A DNA stretch of 64,000 nt from CAWAHD01 sp963781785 (GTDB lineage: Bacteria > Planctomycetota > Planctomycetia > Isosphaerales > Isosphaeraceae): the NCBI GenBank assembly GCA_963781785.1, contig CAWAHD010000002.1, positions 4,464,001-4,528,000 of the forward strand, read 5' to 3'. Positions 47,091-56,354 of the stretch are shown one piece after another. The notes under the pieces were generated by a model. That model did no database searches and was not told the origin of the DNA. It saw nothing but the letters and a program-made list of their open reading frames with translations. Position numbers and translations under genes: made by a program. Numbering within the stretch: the stretch's first letter is position 1; every line of letters begins with the position of its first letter.

Positions 47091-48335
47091 TCAGTCTTCC
47101 AGGCTTGCGGCTCCGTCACAGCAGGGGCGAGCGGGGAGCAGGTGGCCCAGCTTGTCTCGCTTGGCGTCCAGGTAACGCTGCCGCTCGGCGACCTCCGGAG
47201 CGACAATGGGAACCTGGTCGACAACCTTGAGGTCGTAGCCGTAATAGACGAATGCGTCGGTTTTCTTGGGATTGTTGGTCAAGAGGCGCACCCGCGAGAG
47301 CCCGAGGTCCTTGAGGATCTGCAAGCCGATACCGTAGTCGCGCGTGTCGGCGCGGTATCCCAGCGCGGCATTAGCCTGGACAGTGTCCAATCCGTTGTCC
47401 TGAAGATTATAGGCGCGGATCTTTTCAATCAGGCCGATGCCCCGGCCCTCCTGAGGCAGGTAAATCAAGGCCCCCACTCCCTGTTCCCCGATCATCGCGA
47501 GGGCCATGTGAAGCTGGTCGCCGCAGTCACACCGCAATGAGTCGAGCAAGTCGCCGGTAAAACACGAGGAGTGCAGTCGCACGAGCGGTGCCTCCACCGA
47601 GCGCAGCTCGCCCATCACGATCGCGACCGGCTCATTGCTCGGCTCGTGCTGCACCCGGTAGCCGATGATCCGGCCGCGGCCGTAGCGCGTGGGTAAGTCT
47701 GCCTCGGCGACGCGGTGCACCAGTTTCTCACGCAGACGGCGGTACTTGATCAGTGACTCGATCGACACAATCGGCAGCCCGTGCTCGCGGGCGATCGCGT
47801 GCAGCCGCTCGCGGCTGGCGACTCCCGTGCCGTCGAGAACTTCGCAGAGGATGCCCGCCGGTGCCAGGCCGGCCAGCCGCGCCAGGTCGACCGTCGCTTC
47901 CGTGTGGCCGGCGCGGCGGAGCACGCCCCCTTCCTTGGCCACGAGCGGGAACAGGTGCCCGGGGCGGACCAGGTCGTCCGGCCGGGTCGCCGGATCGATG
48001 ATCGCTCGAACCGTCAATGCCCGCTCCCGGGCACTGATCCCTGTACGGCACGAGGCATGATCGACCGGGACTGTGTAAGGCGTCTGGTGCGGGGCGGTGC
48101 TGCGATCGACCATCGGCCCAAGCTGAAGCCGTGCCGCCGCCTCGGGGAGGATCGGCATGCACAACAGCCCCCGGCCGTGGGTGATCATGAACTCGATCGT
48201 TTCGGGCGTGACCTGATCGGCCGCCGCCACGAAATCCCCCTCGTTCTCCCGGTCCTCATCGTCGACGACGATGATGATTCGCCCTTCCCTGAGGGCCTGG
48301 AGGGCATCGTCGATCCTCGAGAATTCGTCGCACAT
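47091..48335 (-). CDS. ribBA: Bifunctional DHBP synthase / GTP cyclohydrolase II (riboflavin synthesis)
   Basis: 414 residues from ATG 48335; a longer start at 48407 is possible. It performs the two entry reactions of riboflavin synthesis: ribulose 5-phosphate to 3,4-dihydroxy-2-butanone 4-phosphate (N-terminal half), and GTP opening (C-terminal half). Visible are VVDDEDRENEGDFV and THGRGLLCMPI and HASCRTGISARERALT of RibB, then HSSCFTGDLLDSLRCDCGDQL (zinc Cys triad) and YLPQEGRGIGLIEKIRAYNLQD of RibA. No other rib genes are nearby and no FMN riboswitch is seen upstream; the region above 48335 contains the hairpin array instead. Confidence 0.95.
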   Translation of the reverse strand: MCDEFSRIDDALQALREGRIIIVVDDEDRENEGDFVAAADQVTPETIEFMITHGRGLLCMPILPEAAARLQLGPMVDRSTAPHQTPYTVPVDHASCRTGISARERALTVRAIIDPATRPDDLVRPGHLFPLVAKEGGVLRRAGHTEATVDLARLAGLAPAGILCEVLDGTGVASRERLHAIAREHGLPIVSIESLIKYRRLREKLVHRVAEADLPTRYGRGRIIGYRVQHEPSNEPVAIVMGELRSVEAPLVRLHSSCFTGDLLDSLRCDCGDQLHMALAMIGEQGVGALIYLPQEGRGIGLIEKIRAYNLQDNGLDTVQANAALGYRADTRDYGIGLQILKDLGLSRVRLLTNNPKKTDAFVYYGYDLKVVDQVPIVAPEVAERQRYLDAKRDKLGHLLPARPCCDGAASLED

Positions 48336-48452
48336 CGCCGGTTCCTGACCTGGCATGGGCTGGGGTGAAACATCCGGCCCGAGACACGCGCCGCGAGCCG
48401 TCGCCACGCCACTCTATCTATTATATCCAAATCCACTACCTGCCGGCTCGGT

Positions 48453-48660
48453 GTAGGTCAGGCTTTCCAGCCTGACTTGCAGAGACGTCAGGCTGGAAAG
48501 CCTGACCTACGGGAACGTCAGGCTGGAAAGCCTGACCTACGGGAACGTCAGGCTGGAAAGCCTGACCTACGGGAACGTCAGGCTGGAAAGCCTGACCTAC
48601 GGGAACGTCAGGCTGGAAAGCCTGACCTACGGGAACGTCAGGCTGGAAAGCCTGACCTAC
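48453..48660. repeat. Tandem hairpin array, 30-bp period
   Basis: One left arm (48453-48476) is followed by six copies of the complementary 24-base right arm (48487-48510, 48517-48540, 48547-48570, 48577-48600, 48607-48630, 48637-48660), separated by the constant spacer GGGAAC. Each arm folds by itself as an 8-bp stem, GTCAGGCT with AGCCTGAC, around GGAA. The single-copy version is at 26079-26136. Confidence 0.97.
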
Positions 48661-48778
48661 GGCATTTCTGCGGCTCTGCGTGGCCCGCCTGAGATTCTCC
48701 GTGCGTGGGTACGTCCCGCCAGATACATTGGTTCAAGAGGATTGTTTCACAAAGGATAAACTCAGCGGGAGTCTGGAG

Positions 48779-50471
48779 ATGATAAACCGGTGTGGCGTCC
48801 GATGGATCATCTTCCTGGGCGTTGCCATCGCCCACCTCGTTCTGGGGATCGAGGGCAAAATCCTCGCGTCGTCGTCGGACATCTCCGCGCTCGATCAGCA
48901 CTTCAATCGGGCCGGCCGCGGGATCGAGCCCTGGATCTTCGTGCCGGCAACGAATATCAAGGAGTTCTCGACTGAGGAGCACCCCGGGCTGGCGACGATC
49001 TACGAGGCGGGCCGGGGGCAGGACATCAAAGGGATCCTGAAGCAACCGATCCAGATCGGCGATTACCGGCTCCCGTGGGAGTTCCAGATATCGCTTGTGC
49101 AGAGCTTTAATTTGACAGCCGGTGTCGGGGCCAAAACACAGCTCAACTCAGCAATCGGCCTCAATGTCGCCGTCACATTCTCCGATCCGTCGGAGTGGCC
49201 GGCCGACAGGGCAAAGCGTCCGCCGCGGACGCGCGAGTTCCAGCTTCTGGTCGTCCACCTCGGCTGCACGGGAGAAGCCGGCGTGGGCCTGCCGCAGTTT
49301 TCGACCGAGCCACACCCCGAGACCTACCTGGTCTGGGGTCGCGGCGATCTGGGGCATACCGTGATGGGGGACTGGAAGATCCCCTACATCTGGATCGGCG
49401 ACGGGGCGAAGTACGGAGGCCCGGCTAGCCCGCAGTTGTTCTTCCGGTGTGTCCTCCACAGCCCGACAAGGCTGGCCGTGGGCATCAAGTTCGACGCCTC
49501 GCACGGCTGGAACATGCGTGAGATCGATTGCTCGGAATTCGGCCGCATCACCGGCGTCTGGGAGATTGGCCCCATCATCTCGGCCGACCGCTGGATCCCG
49601 GACGTGCTCTGCCGCAATCTACCCCAGCTCAAGGGGCCGCACCCGCTCTCGCTCGGCCAGGGAGACCCCGAGCACTACCGCCAGGCCATGACTCCGGTCG
49701 TCGCGCCCGAAGCCCGAGCCCCCAAACCCGAAGTACGAGTATTACGTGGATTACTGCGTCTTTTTCGGCGCTGAACCGCGGCCATTCGAGGCCTTTTCGG
49801 ACGAGTTTGACATCCCGGGCTACCTTGGTCGCTGGCAGGCCCAGGAGCAATGCACGCTCCTGGACACCCATTCGCACCCGGGCAACCTGATGCTCAAGCT
49901 GCTCGGGCCCGGGCTGGGCACCGGGTTCGGGCCGGCCGGCGGATCGAGCCTGAAGCTGTCCGACTACCCGCCCCCCTGGGAGATCGAGACGAGCTTCACT
50001 GCCCCCGACGACTCAATTCCATGGAACTACTGGATGAACTTCATCGTTCTCGACAAGCAGGGCAAGAACGCCGGCATGTGGACGCCGGGCGTCGAGAACG
50101 ACCCGAAAATCAAGCGGCATCGCCCGTTCATGGCCGGGAATCTCAAGGTCATTTTTCACGGGGAGATACCCGAGTCGATCCTGGCGGCCAAGCCGCTCGG
50201 GATTTTGATCCAGTGCCTCGATCGATCGCACGTCCGGCTCGGCTTCCGCGCCAGGGCGGGCGACGATTGGTTCCTTTCCGAGATCTGCGACGTCAAGAAG
50301 GCCCTCGGCACCGAGATCGGCGGTTTCGGCATGCACTGCTGGAGCACCACGACCGGTCGGATGTACGGCGCTCCGCCGGGCGGGCCGATGTATCAGAAGT
50401 TCCTCGTCGACTACGTCCGCTATCGTTATGGACTTTCCACGGAGTCCGCGAACCGAGGGGCCAACCGATGA
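48779..50471 (+). CDS. Secreted two-domain hypothetical protein, frameshifted
   Basis: From ATG 48779. The N-terminus (WIIFLGVAIAHLVLGIEG) looks like a Sec signal or anchor. Two halves resemble each other: WEFQISLVQSFNL with KIPYIWIGD in the first, and WEIETSFTAPDD with NYWMNFIVLD in the second. This suggests a duplicated beta-sandwich domain, perhaps sugar- or lectin-like. The frame changes near 49715-49725, in a run of Cs and As, and continues as YEYYVDYCVFFGAEPRPF. The stop overlaps the start of the downstream esterase (ATGA at 50468), so the two are coupled. No family name is recognised. Confidence 0.65.
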
Positions 50472-51979
50472 TCGCGCTCTTCGTCTTGGTCACCGGAGGG
50501 CTTGTCGCCGCCGATCTGCCGTCGGAATCTTCCGGGCGCGTTTTCCTCAAGGAGGATTATCAGGTCCTCCAGCGCGACGCGGCCAACCGGGCATCCTGCC
50601 TGGCGATCCTGCCGGCGGGCGTCGGGCCGGGGGCGCAGCTCGTCATCGCGGTGGAAGATCAGCGCGGCGAAACGATCCGGCGCGATGAATCAAGGGCGGT
50701 GGACCTCGGCGTGCGGGGCCGCGGCGTACCGATCGATGGTCTTCCAGTCGGAGGGCCTTTCACGATCACCGTTGCTACCGCGAATCGGCCCGCGGAGCCT
50801 TTGCGACGATTCCTCCACGTCCTCGTGGGCGACATCTGGATCCTGGGCGGTCAGTCGAACATGTACGGCATTGACGTCCTCCGAGAGGAATTGCCTGCGC
50901 TCTCGTATGTGAACATGCTGAACGTGCGACACCTCGACCGAGACGCGCACTGGTGCGCCGCAGTTCCGCCGATCCACCGCATTCCCGAATCCCTGGCGCC
51001 GTTCACGCTCAAGAGCCAGCATCCGGAATACTCGGACGATCGCATCCGTGCCATCATTGCCAGCGGCCAACCCGTCGGTGGCATCGACAGCTCATACTTC
51101 TTCGCCCGGAAACTGTTCGCCGACAGCGGTGTGCCGATCGGTTTGATCCCATGTGCCACCGGCGGGTCGCTCTCGATCTGGGACCCGCACGAGCGGGATT
51201 CCAACCGCTATGGTTTCCTCTTGCATCACATTCAGAGTTTCGGCGGACGGATCAAGGGGATGCTCTTCTTTCAGGGCGAGCAGGATGCGATCTTCGGCGA
51301 AGAGAACAGGGCCGTGACGGTGCCGTCGGCGATCGGTCCGTTGTCGACGTACGGGCAGCGATTCGTCCAGTTCATCGAGGCTCTCCGGGCCGATGTGTCC
51401 GACCCGGCGATGCCGGTGATCTTCGCCCAGATCTGCCGGCACCACAACGGACCGGCAGGGCGAGCCAAAGCGTGGGAGCTGGTCAGGGAAGCCCAGCGAC
51501 GGGTCCCGGAACGCCTGGCGAACACCCACAGCGTTTCGTCGATCGACCTGGACGTGATGGACGGGCTGCACCTGGATTACGACTCGCTGAAGCGGATGGG
51601 CGAGCGGATGGCCCGCCTGGCCGTGCCCTACGCCAAGCCGGGCACGCCCTCCCGGACCGAGATCCGCCTGAAGTCGGTGACGGCCGTCCGAACGCCACGG
51701 CCAGGCCTCGTCGTGCGGTTCACCGGGGTCACTGGCCGGTTGCGGGCGCCGGGCCGTCCGACGGGGTTTGTTCTCAAGAAGCTCACGGGCGAGACCCTGG
51801 ACTGGATCTTCAAGATCCAGTTCGACCCGGCGAGGCCCGACACCGTCATCTTGAGAACGACCACGCTGCCCGACCGCGACATCGCGCTGTATTACGGGCC
51901 CGGGCCGTCCCCCTACGTTAACATCGTGGACGACGCGGACACGCCCCTGCCCGCGTTCGGGCCAATTGTGCCGGAGTGA
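50468..51979 (+). CDS. Sialate O-acetylesterase-like (SASA) secreted protein
   Basis: 503 residues with an N-terminal signal (MIALFVLVTGGLVAADLPS). The catalytic part is SGNH/GDSL-like: ILGGQSNMYG carries the nucleophile Ser, VPIGLIPCATGGSLSIW the oxyanion region, MLFFQGEQDA a conserved block, and DVMDGLHLDYDSLKRMGERMA the closing Asp-His dyad. Such enzymes remove acetyl groups from sialic acids or other sugars. A C-terminal beta domain (residues about 390-500) follows. Translation overlaps the upstream secreted protein, so they probably act on the same extracellular glycan. Confidence 0.85.
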   Translation: MIALFVLVTGGLVAADLPSESSGRVFLKEDYQVLQRDAANRASCLAILPAGVGPGAQLVIAVEDQRGETIRRDESRAVDLGVRGRGVPIDGLPVGGPFTITVATANRPAEPLRRFLHVLVGDIWILGGQSNMYGIDVLREELPALSYVNMLNVRHLDRDAHWCAAVPPIHRIPESLAPFTLKSQHPEYSDDRIRAIIASGQPVGGIDSSYFFARKLFADSGVPIGLIPCATGGSLSIWDPHERDSNRYGFLLHHIQSFGGRIKGMLFFQGEQDAIFGEENRAVTVPSAIGPLSTYGQRFVQFIEALRADVSDPAMPVIFAQICRHHNGPAGRAKAWELVREAQRRVPERLANTHSVSSIDLDVMDGLHLDYDSLKRMGERMARLAVPYAKPGTPSRTEIRLKSVTAVRTPRPGLVVRFTGVTGRLRAPGRPTGFVLKKLTGETLDWIFKIQFDPARPDTVILRTTTLPDRDIALYYGPGPSPYVNIVDDADTPLPAFGPIVPE

Positions 51980-52051
51980 GGGCCGACGGATTTCGGCTCG
52001 TAGCGGAAACGGCCAATGACGGCTCGGTCGTTCCGGAGCGCGGTCAGGTGT

Positions 52052-52672
52052 TCAGATCCGGTAGATGACCAGCCTCAGCATCGCGATGCCGATCGCAGTC
52101 GCTCCGAGCAGTTGACACACGCGGTCCACCCATCCGGGTTCGAGGGCCCATCTCCGGCTCAGAGCCAGGACAACCCAGGCCGTGGCCACGGTGCCGGCGA
52201 CAGCGGTGGTAGCGAAGTCGATGTACGCCATTGCTTCCGGTAACAAGACCACCAGCCACCCGGTAACCCAGAACAGGCCGAAGTTCATCGCCAGGACGGC
52301 GACGGTTCCCGGTAGCCTGATGAGAGCACGCCAGCGCGGCCGAGGTCTCCTCAACCGAACGACCAAGAAGACGGGAATCATGCCCAACAGAAGTAACGTC
52401 GCGAATAGGGAGCCATAATAAACACTGACCCTCAAGTGGTCGCCGGTCGCTCTCCAGAAGGATGGCCAATTGGCGAGCAAATCGGCTCTGTGGGCTCCGG
52501 CTTCGCGGCCCAGGCTACCCAGTGAACCGGCCAGGGACACAAGCTCGTGTGATCCCATCGACAGCGTCAGTGCCAGCCCGGCGAGCAGAATCATCGCATC
52601 GGCGAGGTTGAACTTTCGACAGCGGATTCGCTCCGTGGTCTGTTCCGGGCTTATGGTGGTTTCGTTCACCAT
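52052..52672 (-). CDS. Hypothetical integral membrane protein
   Basis: 206 residues from ATG 52672. About five membrane helices: FNLADAMILLAGLALTLSMG, VYYGSLFATLLLLGMIPVFLVV, LPGTVAVLAMNFGLFWVTGWLVV, FATTAVAGTVATAWVVLAL, and a weaker last one. The N-terminal RCRKFNLADAMILLA pattern recurs in many planctomycete membrane proteins of unknown function. It sits 8 bases after the HD-hydrolase gene on the same strand, so co-transcription is likely. No catalytic motif. Confidence 0.75.
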   Translation of the reverse strand: MVNETTISPEQTTERIRCRKFNLADAMILLAGLALTLSMGSHELVSLAGSLGSLGREAGAHRADLLANWPSFWRATGDHLRVSVYYGSLFATLLLLGMIPVFLVVRLRRPRPRWRALIRLPGTVAVLAMNFGLFWVTGWLVVLLPEAMAYIDFATTAVAGTVATAWVVLALSRRWALEPGWVDRVCQLLGATAIGIAMLRLVIYRI

Positions 52673-52680
52673 CAGAGTGG

Positions 52681-53595
52681 CTACGATTGCTTGCAGGTGC
52701 CGTCGATCTCCGAAAGCGTCTTGAGCGTACCATTTATTGCGACGGGTGGGTCAAGCCAGCGCTCCTTGGGAACGACTTGCGGTGAATAGCTCTGGATGCG
52801 ATCCCGCCGGATTTGCCGGATGTTGTCCAGCTTAAGGGCGATGAGCGCGCTGCCCGACGCCTCGAGGCGGGCCAGGACGAGCTGATCGTCGGACATCAAG
52901 TCGTCGAGTGACAGGATACCCAGTCGCATGGCTTCCCGGAGCGCATCGGCAAACTCGTTGTAGATGTAGGCCTCGACCGGCCCCGACCACCAGTTGCGGT
53001 TCATGGTCTCGAATAACGCCACGGTCTCCCGTGCCACGCCGACGTCGCAGAGAGCGATCCGCGAATCGACGACCGTCACACAGCCCATGATCCGCCGCAC
53101 GAAGTCGGACGTGACGACGTTACAAGCCAGACCGTCGCGCAGAAAGTAATCGAGCCGGTCGGCGCACAGCCAGGGGATCGGCTGTTCGAGCAAGGGATAG
53201 ATCGAATCATCGTAGAAGTCGCGCGGGGAAAACCCCAGCCGGTAGAGCGCCGAGGCGATGTCGGGCCGATCCAGCATCAACGGCTTGAGCTGCTCGTGAT
53301 GATCTTGCTCCCGGGAGGAGAAGACGAAATCGACCGCGTGCGAAAAAGCCGTGTGCGAGATGTCGTGCAAGAGCCCGGCGACTTGCTCGCGGCGCAGGGC
53401 GCCCAGCGTTCGGAGCAAGCAATAAACCCCCAGGCTGTGCTCGAATCGGGTCACATCCTTGAACGGGAAGGTGAGGGCCGACGGTCCGGCTTGCCGGATC
53501 CCCTTGAGCCTCTGAAACGTGGCGCACTCGACCAGGCCGATGATCGCAGGATCGTCGATCGACAGGTCTCCATAAACACGGTCCTTCCATTGCAT
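52681..53595 (-). CDS. HD-domain phosphohydrolase
   Basis: 304 residues from ATG 53595. Metal-binding motifs are visible: FEHSLGVYCLLR (first His), VAGLLHDISHTAFSH (His-Asp pair), and later LCADRLDYFLRDGLA (closing Asp). This order matches the HD superfamily members related to dGTP triphosphohydrolases and the archaeal/bacterial SAMHD-like nucleotide hydrolases. An upstream extension to 53754 is not supported by similarity. The substrate is probably a nucleotide. The membrane-protein gene follows immediately. Confidence 0.85.
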   Translation of the reverse strand: MQWKDRVYGDLSIDDPAIIGLVECATFQRLKGIRQAGPSALTFPFKDVTRFEHSLGVYCLLRTLGALRREQVAGLLHDISHTAFSHAVDFVFSSREQDHHEQLKPLMLDRPDIASALYRLGFSPRDFYDDSIYPLLEQPIPWLCADRLDYFLRDGLACNVVTSDFVRRIMGCVTVVDSRIALCDVGVARETVALFETMNRNWWSGPVEAYIYNEFADALREAMRLGILSLDDLMSDDQLVLARLEASGSALIALKLDNIRQIRRDRIQSYSPQVVPKERWLDPPVAINGTLKTLSEIDGTCKQS

Positions 53596-53862
53596 CCAGC
53601 CTGAACTCCTTGCCGATCGTCCGAGCCTCGCCGGGCGATTCTGAGCCAGAGAGCCTTGGTTTGTTGCTCGAACCAGACGAGGGGATCGGAGAATCCTGGG
53701 CATTTCCTCCATTCCACGCTGCCTCCAACGGAATAGTTGGTGAACTCGGGTCAAATTTCAAGAGTATCGGCACCAAGCGGGTCGTTTCTCCCGGAATTTC
53801 CATCGGTTATGATGGCAGCCTGTCGATCGGATCCCGGGAATACCGTCTGGGGAGGACATGCC

Positions 53863-54972
53863 GTGAGTTTCCTGAAAGCCCGCTGTCACGCTTTGAGCTT
53901 CTTTGTACTCATGGCCATGATCCCGACCGGTTGTGGTGGCGGCTCTTCCGATCAAACCTTGGGCCAACCGGCGGGCGGCGGCTCGCCGGTGAGTGGATCC
54001 GCCAGCCCCAGCGCCTCGGACGGTGCGGGGCCCCGGTTGATCATCGTCACCAATGGCAACTCCGATTGGTGGACGGCCGTGGACATGGGGATGAACGACG
54101 GAGCGAAGGAGTTCGGAGCCCAGGTGGAGATGCGCCGCAACACGCAGGGGGATCCGGCGGGGCAGATCCGGCTGCTCGAGGACGTGCTCAGCTTGCCGGA
54201 CGTTCAGGGAGTCGCGGTCTCCGTCCTCGAAGCCGAATCGCCTGGTGTCGCCGACAAGATGAGAGACCTTCAAAATGCCGGTAAAGTCGTGATCACGATC
54301 GATTCCGACGGCCAGAAGGACGCACGGCGGGCTTATATCGGGACGATCAACCGGAAAGCGGGGGAAGTGGCAGGGAAAGCGGCCCGGATGCTTCGTCCCC
54401 AGGGAGGCCGAACCGTCATGTTCGTGGGGACGGCCTCGGCTGCCAATGCCAGCGAGCGGCGCGAAGGCTTCATGATCGGTGCCGGCCCGGCGTTCGAGAC
54501 ACCCAAGGGCGAGCTCTTCGAAGACCAGACCGACTTCACCAGGGCCCAGGGCAACGTCCAGACCGCAATCGCCAAGTATCCCGACGTGGGCGTGTTCCTG
54601 GGTCTCTGGTCCTACAACGCCCACTACATCGCCGAGGAGGTCGCCAAGAATCCCGAGCTGCGGAAAAAAGCAACCATCGTCACGTTCGACCTCGACGAGC
54701 TCGCCGGCGAGGACCTCGCCCGAGGAGCGATCGACGTGACCGTCTGCCAGAATCCTTACCAGATGGGCTACCTGGGCGTGCGGCTCTTGAAGGCATTGAT
54801 CGCCAAGGATCAGAAGACGATCGACGAGATGCTGCCAGGGGGCGTCGACACGATCGACACCGGCGTCCGGGTCATCGTGCCGACCAAGGATTCTCCGGTC
54901 AAGGGCGACAACGTGATCGACATCAATGAAATGAAGAAGTGGCTGGCGAGCAAGGGATTGAAATCGTCGTGA
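53863..54972 (+). CDS. Sugar ABC transporter substrate-binding lipoprotein
   Basis: 369 residues from GTG 53863, with a GGAGGA site 7 bases upstream. The lipoprotein signal SFFVLMAMIPTGCGGG has its lipobox Cys. The body is a periplasmic binding protein of the LacI/RbsB type: LIIVTNGNSDWWTAVDMGMNDGAKEFG, GDPAGQIRLLEDVLSL, VAVSVLEAESPGVADKM, YIGTINRKAGEVAG, VTVCQNPYQMGYLGVRLL. It should bind a sugar outside the cytoplasmic membrane and deliver it to an ABC permease. No permease or ATPase gene follows, so it may be an orphan receptor or its partners lie elsewhere. Confidence 0.9.
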   Translation: MSFLKARCHALSFFVLMAMIPTGCGGGSSDQTLGQPAGGGSPVSGSASPSASDGAGPRLIIVTNGNSDWWTAVDMGMNDGAKEFGAQVEMRRNTQGDPAGQIRLLEDVLSLPDVQGVAVSVLEAESPGVADKMRDLQNAGKVVITIDSDGQKDARRAYIGTINRKAGEVAGKAARMLRPQGGRTVMFVGTASAANASERREGFMIGAGPAFETPKGELFEDQTDFTRAQGNVQTAIAKYPDVGVFLGLWSYNAHYIAEEVAKNPELRKKATIVTFDLDELAGEDLARGAIDVTVCQNPYQMGYLGVRLLKALIAKDQKTIDEMLPGGVDTIDTGVRVIVPTKDSPVKGDNVIDINEMKKWLASKGLKSS

Positions 54973-54990
54973 TCACAGGAGTTGCTCTTG

Positions 54991-55464
54991 ATGGCGAACC
55001 CGATAGAACCCGGCGGGAAGGAAGACCTCTACCTCGAAGATCTCCACGTCGGACAGCGATTCATGAGCGGCACACATCGGCTCGACGCCGAGCAGATCAT
55101 GGCGTTTGCGAAGCAGTTCGACCCACAACCGTTTCATCTCGACGCCGAGGCCGCGAGGAATACGATTTTTGAAGGATTGGTGGCGAGCGGCTGGCACACG
55201 GCGGCAATCTCGATGCGCCTCTTCGTCGAAAGCGGATTGAGCATTGCCGGCGGCCTGATCGGGGCTGGCGCAGAAATCTCGTGGCCCGCGCCCACACGCC
55301 CGGATGCCGTTCTCCACGTCGAAAGCGAAGTCGTCGAGCTCAGGCCGTCACGTTCTCGTCCAGACCGCGGCGTGGCGACAATCCGTAGCGAAACCCATAA
55401 CCAGCTTGGCGAGGTCGTGCAGGTGTTGGTCGCAAAGCTCGTTGTGCCGCGCAGGACATCCTGA
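54991..55464 (+). CDS. MaoC-family dehydratase (hotdog fold)
   Basis: 157 residues from ATG 54991, with AGGAG upstream. Hotdog-fold signatures: YLEDLHVGQRFMSGTHRLDAEQIMAFAKQFDPQPFHLD, with the catalytic Asp/His pair, then SGWHTAAISMRLFVESG and WPAPTRPDAVLHVESEV. The family hydrates enoyl-CoA thioesters. It starts 18 bases after the binding-protein stop, which suggests co-transcription but no obvious metabolic link. Full-length compared with single-domain MaoC proteins. Confidence 0.88.
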   Translation: MANPIEPGGKEDLYLEDLHVGQRFMSGTHRLDAEQIMAFAKQFDPQPFHLDAEAARNTIFEGLVASGWHTAAISMRLFVESGLSIAGGLIGAGAEISWPAPTRPDAVLHVESEVVELRPSRSRPDRGVATIRSETHNQLGEVVQVLVAKLVVPRRTS

Positions 55465-55608
55465 CGCGGCATTCGACCCCTGAGAACTCGACGACCAGGA
55501 GGAGGCGCCCGCCTCGGCTTGCTATAATCATGTGTGTTCTTGCGGTTGATTCCGGTTGCTTTCTCGTGTGTTTGGCGCGGTTGTTCCGACGTTAGGGAGG
55601 TAGGGGTC

Positions 55609-56076
55609 ATGGCCGGCAAGACGGTTGCGGTCGTCGGTGCCAGCGGGGATCGATCCAAGTTCGGCAACAAGGCGGTCCGGGCGTTTCGCGACGCCGGCTG
55701 GACGGTCTTTCCGATTCATCCGACCCTGCACGATGTCGAGGGAATCGCGGCCTATCCCAGTCTTGACCTTTTACCCGTAGCGCGGCTCGACCAGGTCAGT
55801 TTCTACGTTCCGCCGGCCGTGGGCATCGGCGTCCTGGACCAGGCGGCACGCAAACAGATCGGGGAAGTCTGGCTCAACCCGGGTTCCGAATCTCCCGAAA
55901 TCCTGGCCCGCGCCCAGGAGCTTGGCATCGAGGTGATCCAGGCGTGCAGCATCCTGGCGCTGGCCAGCATCCCGGGGCCTATTAGAGGTTGTTGGGCCGG
56001 TCTCTGCCGGACTCGTCACGCGAGAATCTCCTGCGATACGCCGCGTGGCGGGGCCATCTGGTGTCGCGCAATGTGA
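55609..56076 (+). CDS. CoA-binding domain protein
   Basis: 155 residues from ATG 55609, with a GGGAGG site. A Rossmann-type CoA_binding_2 domain: KTVAVVGASGDRSKFGNKAVRAFRDAGWTVFPIHP, then YPSLDLLPVARLDQVSFYVPP, then VWLNPGSESPEILARAQELGIEVIQACSIL. Family members bind CoA but are usually catalytically uncharacterised. The last ~30 residues, after ALASIPG, do not look like the family and may come from a frameshift or rearrangement near 55980; the family normally ends close to that point. Confidence 0.8.
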   Translation: MAGKTVAVVGASGDRSKFGNKAVRAFRDAGWTVFPIHPTLHDVEGIAAYPSLDLLPVARLDQVSFYVPPAVGIGVLDQAARKQIGEVWLNPGSESPEILARAQELGIEVIQACSILALASIPGPIRGCWAGLCRTRHARISCDTPRGGAIWCRAM

Positions 56077-56149
56077 TGCGCGAGAATCCACTTTTGGGCT
56101 CAGGACTATCGTCCAGTCGGCCTGTGCTTTGACGAAGGGGGTCGCAGCC

Positions 56150-56302
56150 ATGCGGCGGGCTCTGGTGATCGTGACACTTGGCCTGGCCGCGACGGCGGCC
56201 AGGGCATAGGTCGGCGTCAACGCTGTCACTTCCAGCAACGAGCCGTTCAAAGTCCGGTTCGAGGAGCTGAGCTTCAAAGGCAATTCGACCGCCGGGCCGT
56301 GA
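56150..56302 (+). pseudogene. Remnant of a short secreted protein
   Basis: ATG 56150 begins a signal-peptide-like MRRALVIVTLGLAATAARA, which hits a stop at once. In the same frame VGVNAVTSSNEPFKVRFEEL follows to 56302. The pattern of an export signal, stop and short mature part suggests a decayed or truncated exported protein. Identity unknown. Confidence 0.35.
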
Positions 56303-56354
56303 AACGATCGGCTTGGCAGGTGGCGGGTTCAAGGAAGAGGCGTTAATCAGTGAA

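Noticed and set aside
48453..48660. CRISPR array
   Set aside because: The units are separated by a constant 6-base spacer rather than unique spacers, and there are no cas genes.
48477..48692. Plus-strand frame encoding a RQAGKPDLRE repeat protein
   Set aside because: It stays open only because the hairpin array period (30 bases) is a multiple of three. No ribosome site, and the DNA palindrome explains the conservation.
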